DNA of 64,000 nt, taken from assembly GCF_004682055.1 (NCBI RefSeq), contig NZ_QUZU01000021.1, positions 1-64,000 of the forward strand. Direction: 5' to 3'. This DNA comes from Pseudomonas kairouanensis (GTDB taxonomy: Bacteria > Pseudomonadota > Gammaproteobacteria > Pseudomonadales > Pseudomonadaceae). Below the pieces are notes generated by a model. The model worked only from the letters and a program-made list of their open reading frames with translations, had not been told where the DNA came from and made no database searches. Both the position numbers and the translations under genes were made by a program. This document shows positions 8,905 to 15,961 of this stretch, piece after piece (the first letter of the stretch is position 1; each line of letters begins with the position of its first letter).

Positions 8905-11010
8905 TCAGCGCAACCGAGGGTGCGACCAGCCAGCGACTTCGTCGGCCATCAACGGCTGCGCCGCCCATGAACCCTGGATGTAGGGGCAACCATTGGCCTT
9001 GAGCCACTGGGCTTGCTCGTGAGTGTCCACGCCTTCAGCCACCACCAGCACATCAAAATGCCCGCACAGTTCGATAATGCTGCGCGCCATCGCCGCATCC
9101 CGTGCCGACGCGGGCAGGCGCGCCACCAGTTGAGGGTCCAGCTTGAGGGTATCGAACCCCAGGTCGCGCAAATGGGACAGGGAGCAGTTGCCCGAACCAA
9201 AGTCATCCAGGGCGATACGCACCCCGATCTGGCGCAGCAACTTGAGCTGCTTGGTGGACTCCTCCAGGTTGCTCATCAAGCTGTCTTCGCTGATCTCCAC
9301 TTCCAGTTGTCGCCCCTGCAACCCATGTCGCTCAAGCACCTGCTGCAGTTGGTTGGCGAGGTTGGGCATGTTGAACTGGTTGCTGGACAGACTCACGCTC
9401 AGCACCAGTTCATCATCGAACGTGGCCTGCCAGGCCTGGCGCTGGGCGGCGACCTGCTGGTAAATCCAGGCGCTCAGTTGACTGATCAGGCGCGCCTCTT
9501 CCAACAAGGGCAAAAACAGCCCGGGCGGCACATCCCCCACACTGGGGTGCTGCCAACGCAACAACGCTTCGACACCGCGCAGGCGGCCGTCCACCAGCGA
9601 TACCTGGGGTTGATACACCAGGGTGAAATCCTTGTTTTCAATGGCCGTGCGTACGCTGTCCTCCAGCATCAGCCGAGAGCGGGCGCGGCCGTTCATTTCC
9701 TGGTCGTAAAAGCGATACTGCTGACGCCCTGCGCGCTTGGCTTCGTACATGGCGATATCGGCCGCCCGCAGCAGGCCATTCAAGTCCGAGCCGCAATCCG
9801 GGAAGGTGGCGATGCCGATGCTGACACCGAGCATCACATCCAGGCCTTCTACCTGTTGGCAGATCGACACCCGTTCGATCAGTTTTTCCGCAATTTTCGC
9901 GGCCTGCTCAGGGAACTCCAGCTCAAGCAGTGCGGTAAATTCATCCCCGCCCATGCGTCCGAGAATGTCGTAGGAACGCAGACACCCCTGCAATTGCTCC
10001 GAGACCCAGCGCAGCACGCGGTCCCCGGCGTCATGTCCCAAAGAGTCGTTGACCCGCTTGAAGCCATCCAGGTCCAGATAAAGCAACACTAATGACTGCT
10101 CGCCCCGCTCCCCGCGCAGCAAAGTGTTTTCCACTGCCTGGTAGAAGCCGCGTCGGTTCAGCAGCCCGGTGAGCGGATCGGTCACTGCCTGGAATTCCAG
10201 CTGCTGGTGCAGGTGGCGCACCTCGGACATATCCAGCACGGTCACCACCATGGCCTTCTGCTCGGCTGGCAGCGGCGCACAGGACAAGGCCACCGGCACC
10301 TGCTGACCACGGCCGGTGCGCAGGATCGCGTCATGCAGGCGCCAGGTTTCACCCTTGCGGTAGCCGGCGTGCATCTGCGAGTCGAGCCAGGCGGGTACAT
10401 GGGGTTTTTGCAGGAAGGCGAGAAATTCCTGACCCTGCAGCTCATCCATCGTGGCATTGAGCAAGCGTGAGATCGCCGGGTTGGCGTACTCGATCACACC
10501 CTCCTCGCCCACCACCAGGATACCCTCGGCAGCGTTGTCCAGTACCGAGGCATTGAAGGCGCGTGCCGATTCCAGGTCGTGGCTCAGGCGTTGCAAGGCC
10601 CGGCGGTTACGCTGGTGCTCCAGCAACGCTTGGACCTTGGGCTTGAGAATGTGTGGGTCAAACGGTTTGAACAGGTAATCGATAGCGCCGCTGGCATAGC
10701 CTTCCAGCACGGCGGCGGGGGATTGGGCGTTGGCACTGAGGAAGATGATCGGCGTCATCCGCGTGCGCTGGCTGCCGCGCATCAGGCGCGCCACTTCAAA
10801 GCCATCCATGCCGGGCATCTTCACGTCCAGCAGCACCAGGTCGACTTCATGTACCAACAACAACTCAAGCGCTTCCAGGCCGGAGCCAGCGGTGACCACC
10901 TGCCAGTCTTCCCGCTGTAAAAGTGCACGCATGCTGACGAGGTTTTCCGGGTAGTCATCGACCACCAGAAGAACCGAACTGCCATCGCCGGGGTGTGGAG
11001 CGCATTCCAT
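8905..11010 (-). CDS. Response regulator with PAS, GGDEF and EAL domains (c-di-GMP signalling)
   Basis: 701 residues. Domains in order: REC receiver (about 12-130; phosphoacceptor Asp in LVLLDVKMPGMDG), a PAS segment (about 150-265), GGDEF (about 270-440, intact GRMGGDEF with an RxxD inhibitory site RSYD just upstream) and EAL (about 455-695, EALLRW, DDFGSG, LKLD, VAEGV, QG). The cyclase site looks complete. In the EAL domain the metal-binding Asn of the usual VNLS motif is Ser (SVSLS) and the second Glu of EGVE is Asp, so phosphodiesterase activity may be weakened. A partner histidine kinase is not adjacent. Confidence 0.9.
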   Translation of the reverse strand: MECAPHPGDGSSVLLVVDDYPENLVSMRALLQREDWQVVTAGSGLEALELLLVHEVDLVLLDVKMPGMDGFEVARLMRGSQRTRMTPIIFLSANAQSPAAVLEGYASGAIDYLFKPFDPHILKPKVQALLEHQRNRRALQRLSHDLESARAFNASVLDNAAEGILVVGEEGVIEYANPAISRLLNATMDELQGQEFLAFLQKPHVPAWLDSQMHAGYRKGETWRLHDAILRTGRGQQVPVALSCAPLPAEQKAMVVTVLDMSEVRHLHQQLEFQAVTDPLTGLLNRRGFYQAVENTLLRGERGEQSLVLLYLDLDGFKRVNDSLGHDAGDRVLRWVSEQLQGCLRSYDILGRMGGDEFTALLELEFPEQAAKIAEKLIERVSICQQVEGLDVMLGVSIGIATFPDCGSDLNGLLRAADIAMYEAKRAGRQQYRFYDQEMNGRARSRLMLEDSVRTAIENKDFTLVYQPQVSLVDGRLRGVEALLRWQHPSVGDVPPGLFLPLLEEARLISQLSAWIYQQVAAQRQAWQATFDDELVLSVSLSSNQFNMPNLANQLQQVLERHGLQGRQLEVEISEDSLMSNLEESTKQLKLLRQIGVRIALDDFGSGNCSLSHLRDLGFDTLKLDPQLVARLPASARDAAMARSIIELCGHFDVLVVAEGVDTHEQAQWLKANGCPYIQGSWAAQPLMADEVAGWSHPRLR

Positions 11011-11319
11011 GCTACGTCTCTTCCTTGGGAGTCACTCCGGTCAATTCTGACAGAAAACCCGGACAAACCCTGAGGCCTCACTCTAGCCCCGGTTCCGGAA
11101 AATCAGAAGTAACGTCGGTGCCATCATTGCGCCAAATTTCAGGAAGCCGACTAACGGTCAGTGCCTACAGCCCACGGTTCATGGGAAACATGGCTTTTTG
11201 GCATTCCTTTGGCGCCAATAAATTGCCAGCAAATATTTAACAAGACGGTTAACACCCCCTATAAAGAACCTGTCTGGCCCACGGGCCAAAGCCTTCACCT
11301 TCTGTAAAAGGCACATGCC
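11011..11319. other. Divergent intergenic region before the PL7 lyase
   Basis: 309 bases between the divergent GGDEF-EAL gene and the polysaccharide lyase gene. The right half is AT-richer and holds a good sigma-70-type promoter (listed separately). I see no ORF or strong RNA structure in the rest. Confidence 0.6.
11237..11265 (+). promoter_or_regulatory. Putative sigma-70 promoter of the PL7 lyase gene
   Basis: TTAACA at 11237-11242 and TATAAA at 11260-11265, 17 bases apart, 54 bases before the lyase ATG. Each box matches the consensus at 5 of 6 positions. Confidence 0.55.
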
Positions 11320-11985
11320 ATGATCGACCTTTCCACCTGGAACCTGAGCATTCCCGTCGGCTCCCCGCCCGCGACCATCGACACACCCAAGCTGATGAGC
11401 GGTTTCAACGATCAATATTTCCAGGCCGAAGGCAGCAACGTGCAGTTCTGGACGCCGGTGACCGGCACCCGCACCGAAAATGCCATCTACCCCCGTAGCG
11501 AATTGCGCGAAACCTACGCCGATGGGCGGTTGCGCAATTGGACGTACCCCGACGCGGACAACTTCCTGCGCGCCACCCTGGCCGTCAACCAAGTGCCCTC
11601 CTCCGGCAAGATCGTGATCGGGCAAATTCATGCCTATGACAGCCAGAAACCGATGATCAAACTGGAGTACCAATTCAAGGAAAAGACCCAGACCGGCAAC
11701 ATCGTCGCCAAGGTGCGCATGCGCCCGGATGAGGAAGAAAGCCGCGTGGTGATCGTCGCGTCCAATGTACCGCTGGAGAAGAGCTTTACCTATGTGATCA
11801 ACCTGAACAAGGCCGGGTTGCTCAGTGTGTATGCGGCGGATGGCGAGTGGAACGAACGCATCGGCGCGGCGTGGGGGGCCAAGCCGCTGTATTTCAAGGC
11901 GGGGGCCTATGTGCAGGACAACAGTGGCAATAGCAAGGAGGGGGCAAGGGTGACGTTTGCGAATTTGGATATTGATCACGACTGA
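11320..11985 (+). CDS. Polysaccharide lyase family 7 (alginate lyase-like)
   Basis: 221-residue beta-jelly-roll lyase of family PL7, cleaving alginate or a related polyuronate by beta-elimination. The three family signatures are visible: PRSELRE (Arg/Glu in the active groove), IGQIHAYD (catalytic QIH) and YFKAGAYVQ (catalytic Tyr with Lys). Length fits single-domain PL7 enzymes. No signal peptide is visible; the protein starts directly MIDLSTWNLSIPVG. It must therefore act inside the cell, leave by a non-Sec route, or be released by lysis. Monocistronic, with its own promoter. Confidence 0.88.
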   Translation: MIDLSTWNLSIPVGSPPATIDTPKLMSGFNDQYFQAEGSNVQFWTPVTGTRTENAIYPRSELRETYADGRLRNWTYPDADNFLRATLAVNQVPSSGKIVIGQIHAYDSQKPMIKLEYQFKEKTQTGNIVAKVRMRPDEEESRVVIVASNVPLEKSFTYVINLNKAGLLSVYAADGEWNERIGAAWGAKPLYFKAGAYVQDNSGNSKEGARVTFANLDIDHD

Positions 11986-12058
11986 GCAACGCTCACTATC
12001 GTGTAGGCCTTGTCCTAACGAGCCAGAGACCCATCACCTTTTTGAACACGCCAATGAT

Positions 12059-12093
12059 CCCTGTGGGAGCCGGGCTTGCCCGGCTCCCACAGG
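12059..12093. repeat. Perfect 35-base palindrome of the REP family
   Basis: CCCTGTGGGAGCCGGGC, a TTG loop region, and the complementary arm. Unlike the other REP units in the window it is a single hairpin, with a GAGCCGGGCTTGCCCGGCTC core. It may serve as a transcript-end structure downstream of the lyase gene. Confidence 0.8.
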
Positions 12094-12165
12094 GGTTCTG
12101 TGTCCTACAGGGCCGTTGCGGTGAACCAGGGCCACGCTTATAGTTCGCCCCGTCGCCGGCATTGA

Positions 12166-12450
12166 ACGGCGATAGGGTTTCGCAGCCCTAACGATACGTC
12201 TGTAACCAAGCATCATGAATACAACGATGAGCGCTTCGGCGCCCCACTGCCCGACCTCCACGCCTGCCTGCGCGAACGCCTCAACGCCGCCCTAGAACAC
12301 CTCAACCTGATGGCCTGTTCCAGCCTGCCGGACTTTGGCGAACGCGACCTGAACAACGTGAGCAATACGGCACGTATTCTGGTGCAGGACGTCAGTGATG
12401 TGTTCCGCGTCATTGAGCACCGTGGCTTCGATACTCCCCGCGCCGCGTAA
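12166..12450 (+). pseudogene. Possible small ORF remnant with no usable start codon
   Basis: An open frame of 94 codons ends at the TAA at 12448-12450. It would encode about 75 plausible helical residues ending HRGFDTPRAA, with LRERLNAALEHLNLMACSS in the middle. No ATG, GTG or TTG occurs before that core in frame; an ATG at 12214 is in another frame and stops early. A one-base frameshift would join them. Length and helical character resemble DUF6124/DUF3077 proteins (compare 62327-62560). Just upstream are two short inverted repeats (GTCGCC...GGCGAT and AGGG...CCCT). It could also be non-coding. Confidence 0.35.
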
Positions 12451-12466
12451 CCAAATCGAAGCCGCA

Positions 12467-12496
12467 AAAAAGCCCGCATCACTGCGGGCTTCTTTA
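12467..12496. terminator. Intrinsic terminator, copy of the fda terminator
   Basis: AAAAAAGCCCGC, ATCACT, GCGGGCTTCTTT: a 6-base GC stem with A and T tracts on the two sides. It is nearly identical to the terminator at 17231-17261 because it belongs to the duplicated fda 3' region. Confidence 0.8.
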
Positions 12497-12632
12497 AACG
12501 CCTGAGGACTTCGTTGACCTTAGCGTTCAACTCACCTTTCAAATAACGCTGAAACATCGCTTTAAGGAGATCGCCTTGATCTTCCAACCATTATCGAAGG
12601 CCTCATAGCGAGCGATACACTCATCGCCGTCA
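12467..12632 (-). pseudogene. Decayed duplicate of the fda 3' end (left edge of island)
   Basis: On the minus strand this stretch matches the last ~45 codons of fda plus its terminator (compare 17231-17403). The end still reads KAMFQRYLKGELNAKVN against EAMYQRYLKGELNAKVN in the real gene. The stop TAA has become GAA and several indels break the frame further in. The first ~100 bases are about 95% identical by eye, then similarity falls. Together with the intact fda end it brackets the AT-rich island. Confidence 0.85.
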
Positions 12633-13023
12633 TTGTCGTCTCAGTGGAAGCCAGAAGCAGGTCTGTTATCAATGTAGACCTTGCACACTCAATGTTTGAG
12701 GGCTGCGAATAACCTCTTCAGGTTGAGAACACACTCCACCAACGAAGAAAAACACTTGTACAGTAACGGCAACTGAGCCTTCAGCTTCTATGCAACAAAA
12801 TATTACAGCACTGCGTATGAGTTAATCGCTTTAAAAATCAACAATGGAGCGGAATGTAGGAAAATTCATCTGAAATAGCCCGACAGCCACAAATAAAAAC
12901 TCACGAAAATAATAAACTAAAAACCACACACTACAAGAAATTCAAATTGACAATCATATTAGCCCCTCATACGGTTGAAGTGCATCGCAAACCTGCGAAG
13001 CCAAAAATCCAGAGGAAGTATAT
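12633..13023. other. AT-rich leader region of the peptide cassette
   Basis: 391 bases with no convincing ORF. It contains the putative promoter at 12947-12975 and ends in a strong ribosome site before the peptide gene. I see no tRNA, repeat or att-like core in it. Confidence 0.5.
12947..12975 (+). promoter_or_regulatory. Putative promoter of the peptide cassette
   Basis: A perfect TTGACA at 12947-12952 and, 17 bases on, TACGGT at 12970-12975, a weak -10 (3 of 6). It lies about 50 bases before the peptide gene. Confidence 0.4.
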
Positions 13024-13200
13024 ATGAAACGTGTGACTATAGAACCTACGCTCAACAACCAATCAAACGATGCGTACCAGACACCTCACTTCTCAATCAA
13101 GACGGTGACTGTACCCCGCTATAAATTCACTCCAAACTATGGTGATAGTAGTATCAATACTGATACTTCTGAGAGTAGAAAGCTAGGAATTAAACAATGA
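13024..13200 (+). CDS. 58-residue candidate precursor peptide
   Basis: ATG preceded by AGAGGAAG at 13012-13019, one of the strongest ribosome sites in the window, then 58 codons and TGA. The peptide starts MKRVTIEPTLNNQSNDAYQ, has a basic/aromatic middle (TVTVPRYKFTPNYG) and a hydrophilic Ser/Thr/Asp-rich tail ending SRKLGIKQ. No Cys, no signal peptide, no obvious double-Gly cleavage site. It directly precedes a SagB-type dehydrogenase, a carbamoyltransferase and an exporter on the same strand, the usual place for a RiPP precursor. Function is inferred only from context; I do not recognise the family. Confidence 0.65.
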   Translation: MKRVTIEPTLNNQSNDAYQTPHFSIKTVTVPRYKFTPNYGDSSINTDTSESRKLGIKQ

Positions 13201-13206
13201 TGTACC

Positions 13207-13226
13207 GCCTGAGCTTCGGCTCAGGC
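13207..13226 (+). promoter_or_regulatory. Perfect UUCG hairpin after the peptide gene (attenuator or processing site)
   Basis: GCCTGAGC-TTCG-GCTCAGGC: an 8-bp perfect stem closed by a C(UUCG)G tetraloop, starting 7 bases after the peptide stop codon. There is no T-tract behind it (AGCCACTAAAAATC follows), so it is not a full terminator. It may stabilise the peptide message or lower read-through into the enzyme genes. Confidence 0.75.
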
Positions 13227-13268
13227 AGCCACTAAAAATCAACCTCACCAAAGGATGGTCTGGCGGCT

Positions 13269-14345
13269 ATGCTTACTGCAAAAACGAAATGGCTCTCGAA
13301 CGACGTATTTCTTGTATTTAAAGAGGGCACGGCTTACTTGTGGGACTATAGAAATCACGTCCAATACCAAATCAGCGTTGACGAATTTGAGCGACTAGTA
13401 AGTTTTTCAGCAGGCGACATTGTAACGGATACACCCGATGACATATCCATAGATGCATCCGGAATACTATTAGAAGTTAAACCAACCGATGAATGGGGTT
13501 GGGACGTGCTATCAAAAATATTTCATGTTGGGACATCTCATCCATGCTCGCCCACACCAGACAACCCTGAGATGTACATTGAATACGCTAAAAACTACTT
13601 GGACTTTTGTAAGTCAATTCACAAGAGCGAACCAGAAATCTCTTTAGTAAAAGGTGGGGAGAGAACGTTACTACCGCCTCCGAACATTTCAGCCATTCAA
13701 AAATCGAGCCTCTGGGAAACACTCTTAGCTCGTCATACTTGCCGAGATTTCTTTGACAAGTCAGTATCAATATTGTCACTCGCGACCATACTGTATGGAA
13801 CATTAGCGGATAAAAAAGAAACCGAGTACGACGCTCCGGTTGGAGCTCAAAAATTTGGCTTCAGGAGGACGTCGCCTTCAGCCGGAGGTTTACAGGCGAC
13901 GGAGGGTTATGTATGGGTGAGAAATGTCGAGGACCTGGCGCCCGGCATTTATCATTATATAAGTGAGCAGCACACTCTCGAGAAGGTACGCGACCTTCCG
14001 TCAGAGGTAATATCCACTTATTTATGCGGCCAGCACTGGGCAAACAACTTGGCATTCGCTATTTTTTTCACCTCTCGCTTTGATAAACTTTGGTGGAAGT
14101 ACCCCCATTCTCGTGCATATCGCCCAATGTTGCTGGACGTTGGACACTTATCACAAACTGCAAACTTATTAATCACGGCGCTCGGTTTACACCCCTGGTT
14201 GACCGGATACTTTCATGACAAAGAGATAAACGAACTCCTAGAGGTGAACCTTCCCTCGGAGCAGGTCATTTTTTTGGTGGGTGCAGGACACGGAACTGGC
14301 AGCTCGTACACCAAAGAAGTTAGGGAACTACTAGATGGAGTCTGA
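13269..14345 (+). CDS. SagB/ThcOx-type FMN dehydrogenase (nitroreductase fold)
   Basis: 358 residues. N-terminal ~75 residues form the SagB-type beta-rich domain (SNDVFLVFKEGTAYLWDYRN); residues ~150-350 are the nitroreductase-like flavin domain. Visible motifs: ARHTCRDF (154-161, FMN-binding Arg), RRTSPSAGGLQ (199-209), PGIYHY (225-230), the Lys-Tyr pair in WWKYPH (K277, Y278) reported as important in McbC-type enzymes, and DVGHLSQTANL (290-300). In known RiPP pathways these enzymes oxidise azolines made by a YcaO cyclodehydratase, but no YcaO gene is present here. The stop overlaps the next gene region (TGATG), so translation is probably coupled. The actual substrate is unknown. Confidence 0.85.
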   Translation: MLTAKTKWLSNDVFLVFKEGTAYLWDYRNHVQYQISVDEFERLVSFSAGDIVTDTPDDISIDASGILLEVKPTDEWGWDVLSKIFHVGTSHPCSPTPDNPEMYIEYAKNYLDFCKSIHKSEPEISLVKGGERTLLPPPNISAIQKSSLWETLLARHTCRDFFDKSVSILSLATILYGTLADKKETEYDAPVGAQKFGFRRTSPSAGGLQATEGYVWVRNVEDLAPGIYHYISEQHTLEKVRDLPSEVISTYLCGQHWANNLAFAIFFTSRFDKLWWKYPHSRAYRPMLLDVGHLSQTANLLITALGLHPWLTGYFHDKEINELLEVNLPSEQVIFLVGAGHGTGSSYTKEVRELLDGV

Positions 14346-14359
14346 TGAGAGGACTGAAC

Positions 14360-15961
14360 ATGGCCAACTTGGAAAATGATGAAATTGTAATTCTTGGCCT
14401 TAAGGATGGACATGACGGGGCAATAGCTCTAATTATTGGTAACCACTTGGAATTTTCTGTAGAAGCGGAAAAGGACAATGGCCTTCGATTTTCAAGCGTT
14501 ACACCTGACGCCCTGTTGAAAATCTCCCACATGATCAGTAAACCCGTAGACATAGTAGCTCAGAGTGGGTGGAATAAAGCATTTAGCTCAGAAAGTGATG
14601 CTATTGGTGCTGGTTATTCTGGACTGAAGAAGATTATTTATCAGAAGCGTTCGATACTTGGCCACGACGTTACTTACTTCTCCTCCTCTCACGAGCGGTC
14701 ACACCTTTTATGTGGGTATGGGCTCTCACCATTCCCACAGGGAAAGCCTTGCTACGCATTACTTTGGGAAGGCTATTTCGGAGCTTTCTATAGAATCGAC
14801 GAAAACGTAGACATTACAAACTTAGGAACGGTAATTAAAAACCCCGGAGATAGATTTGCTTTTTTATATGCGCTCGCAGATCCAACTTTTAATTTTGGCG
14901 CAGGGCAAATTCGCTTAAGCGATGCGGGCAAACTCATGGCACTCGCTGCTTATGGAGAAAACAGTGATATTGATGAGGATGCCAAAAAAATAATATCAAC
15001 ACTACTCGATAAAAACATGGACTTTAGAACGCTTCACAAAAGCCAACTTAAAAACAGTCTATATTACAACATAGGACTTGACGACCCCCGCTTTGCATCA
15101 CTCGCCTATCATTTTTCAATCGCAATTTTCAATCTGTTTCGTGATTTTGCACAACAAGTGGTTTTTGATGACGCGCCATTGTTAATTGTTGGTGGATGCG
15201 GGTTAAACTGTGACTGGAACTCAAAATGGAAAGAAACAAAGATTTTCTCTGATGTCTTTATCCCTCCGTGTACAAACGACAGTGGTTCTGCAATTGGAAC
15301 TGCGATTGATGCGCTATTGCACACCAAGGGGCTTGCCAAGATCACTTGGTCACCTTATGTCGGAGAGCCATCACGTGTTGACTCAGACAACACAGGTACG
15401 TTCGTAAGTGAGCCCTATGATCCGCAACACGTAGCACGATTGCTTCATGACGGTTATGTATTGGGCTGGATGCAAGGCAGATATGAAATGGGGCCTAGAG
15501 CCCTAGGAAATCGCTCGATATTAGCAGCGCCCTATCCTAGAGAAAACCTCACAAAATTAAACATTATTAAGAAGCGCGAAGGGTTTCGACCTATTGCTCC
15601 TATATGTTTGGAAGAATGTATGGGCGAATACTTCTACCCGCCTACGCCCTCGCCCTACATGCTGGAATTTCGGAAAGTAATATCAACCAAAATACCTGCG
15701 GTAACACACGTTGATAACTCGGCGCGCCCTCAATCAGTCAATGCGCTTCAGAACCCTCGCATGCATCAACTGCTAAGTGCCTATCGCAATGTTTCAGGTA
15801 TTAGCGTGCTTTGCAACACCTCCTTAAATTTTCACGGCCGCGGCTTTATAAACAGATTAAGTGACCTTTTTCGATTTGCCAATGAGCATGGGCTTGACGG
15901 TTTCGTAATCGAAGACACGCTTTTTTTAAAATCAGATCAGCACAATGAAGACACCAAGTAA
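14360..15961 (+). CDS. NodU/CmcH-family O-carbamoyltransferase
   Basis: 533 residues. The family transfers carbamoyl from carbamoyl phosphate, via carbamoyl-AMP, to a hydroxyl of a natural product. Visible: HDGA (18-21), metal-site HxxxH in SHERSH (H111, H115), GGCGLNCDWN (278-287), IPPCTNDSGSAIGTA (301-315), GRYEMGPRALGNRSI (373-387), FRPIAPICLEE (409-419) and CNTSLNFHGRG (485-495). Where TobZ has a metal-binding Asp, this protein seems to have Glu137 (LLWEGY). An ATG at 14345 overlaps the previous stop, but the ATG at 14360 has AGAGGA 6 bases upstream and I prefer it. Overlaps the MFS gene by 17 bases. Confidence 0.87.
   Translation: MANLENDEIVILGLKDGHDGAIALIIGNHLEFSVEAEKDNGLRFSSVTPDALLKISHMISKPVDIVAQSGWNKAFSSESDAIGAGYSGLKKIIYQKRSILGHDVTYFSSSHERSHLLCGYGLSPFPQGKPCYALLWEGYFGAFYRIDENVDITNLGTVIKNPGDRFAFLYALADPTFNFGAGQIRLSDAGKLMALAAYGENSDIDEDAKKIISTLLDKNMDFRTLHKSQLKNSLYYNIGLDDPRFASLAYHFSIAIFNLFRDFAQQVVFDDAPLLIVGGCGLNCDWNSKWKETKIFSDVFIPPCTNDSGSAIGTAIDALLHTKGLAKITWSPYVGEPSRVDSDNTGTFVSEPYDPQHVARLLHDGYVLGWMQGRYEMGPRALGNRSILAAPYPRENLTKLNIIKKREGFRPIAPICLEECMGEYFYPPTPSPYMLEFRKVISTKIPAVTHVDNSARPQSVNALQNPRMHQLLSAYRNVSGISVLCNTSLNFHGRGFINRLSDLFRFANEHGLDGFVIEDTLFLKSDQHNEDTK

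Noticed and set aside
12467..12496. CRISPR-like or att-like repeat at the fda-end copies
   Set aside because: It is a transcription terminator within a single large duplication; there is no array of spaced repeats and no integrase.
12213..12587. 124-codon minus-strand frame beginning with an fda-like tail
   Set aside because: It is read-through from the decayed fda copy (lost stop) into the opposite strand of another sequence, not a gene.
12633..13023. Short ATG frames such as the 11-codon one near 12790
   Set aside because: Too short, no ribosome site, no conserved context.
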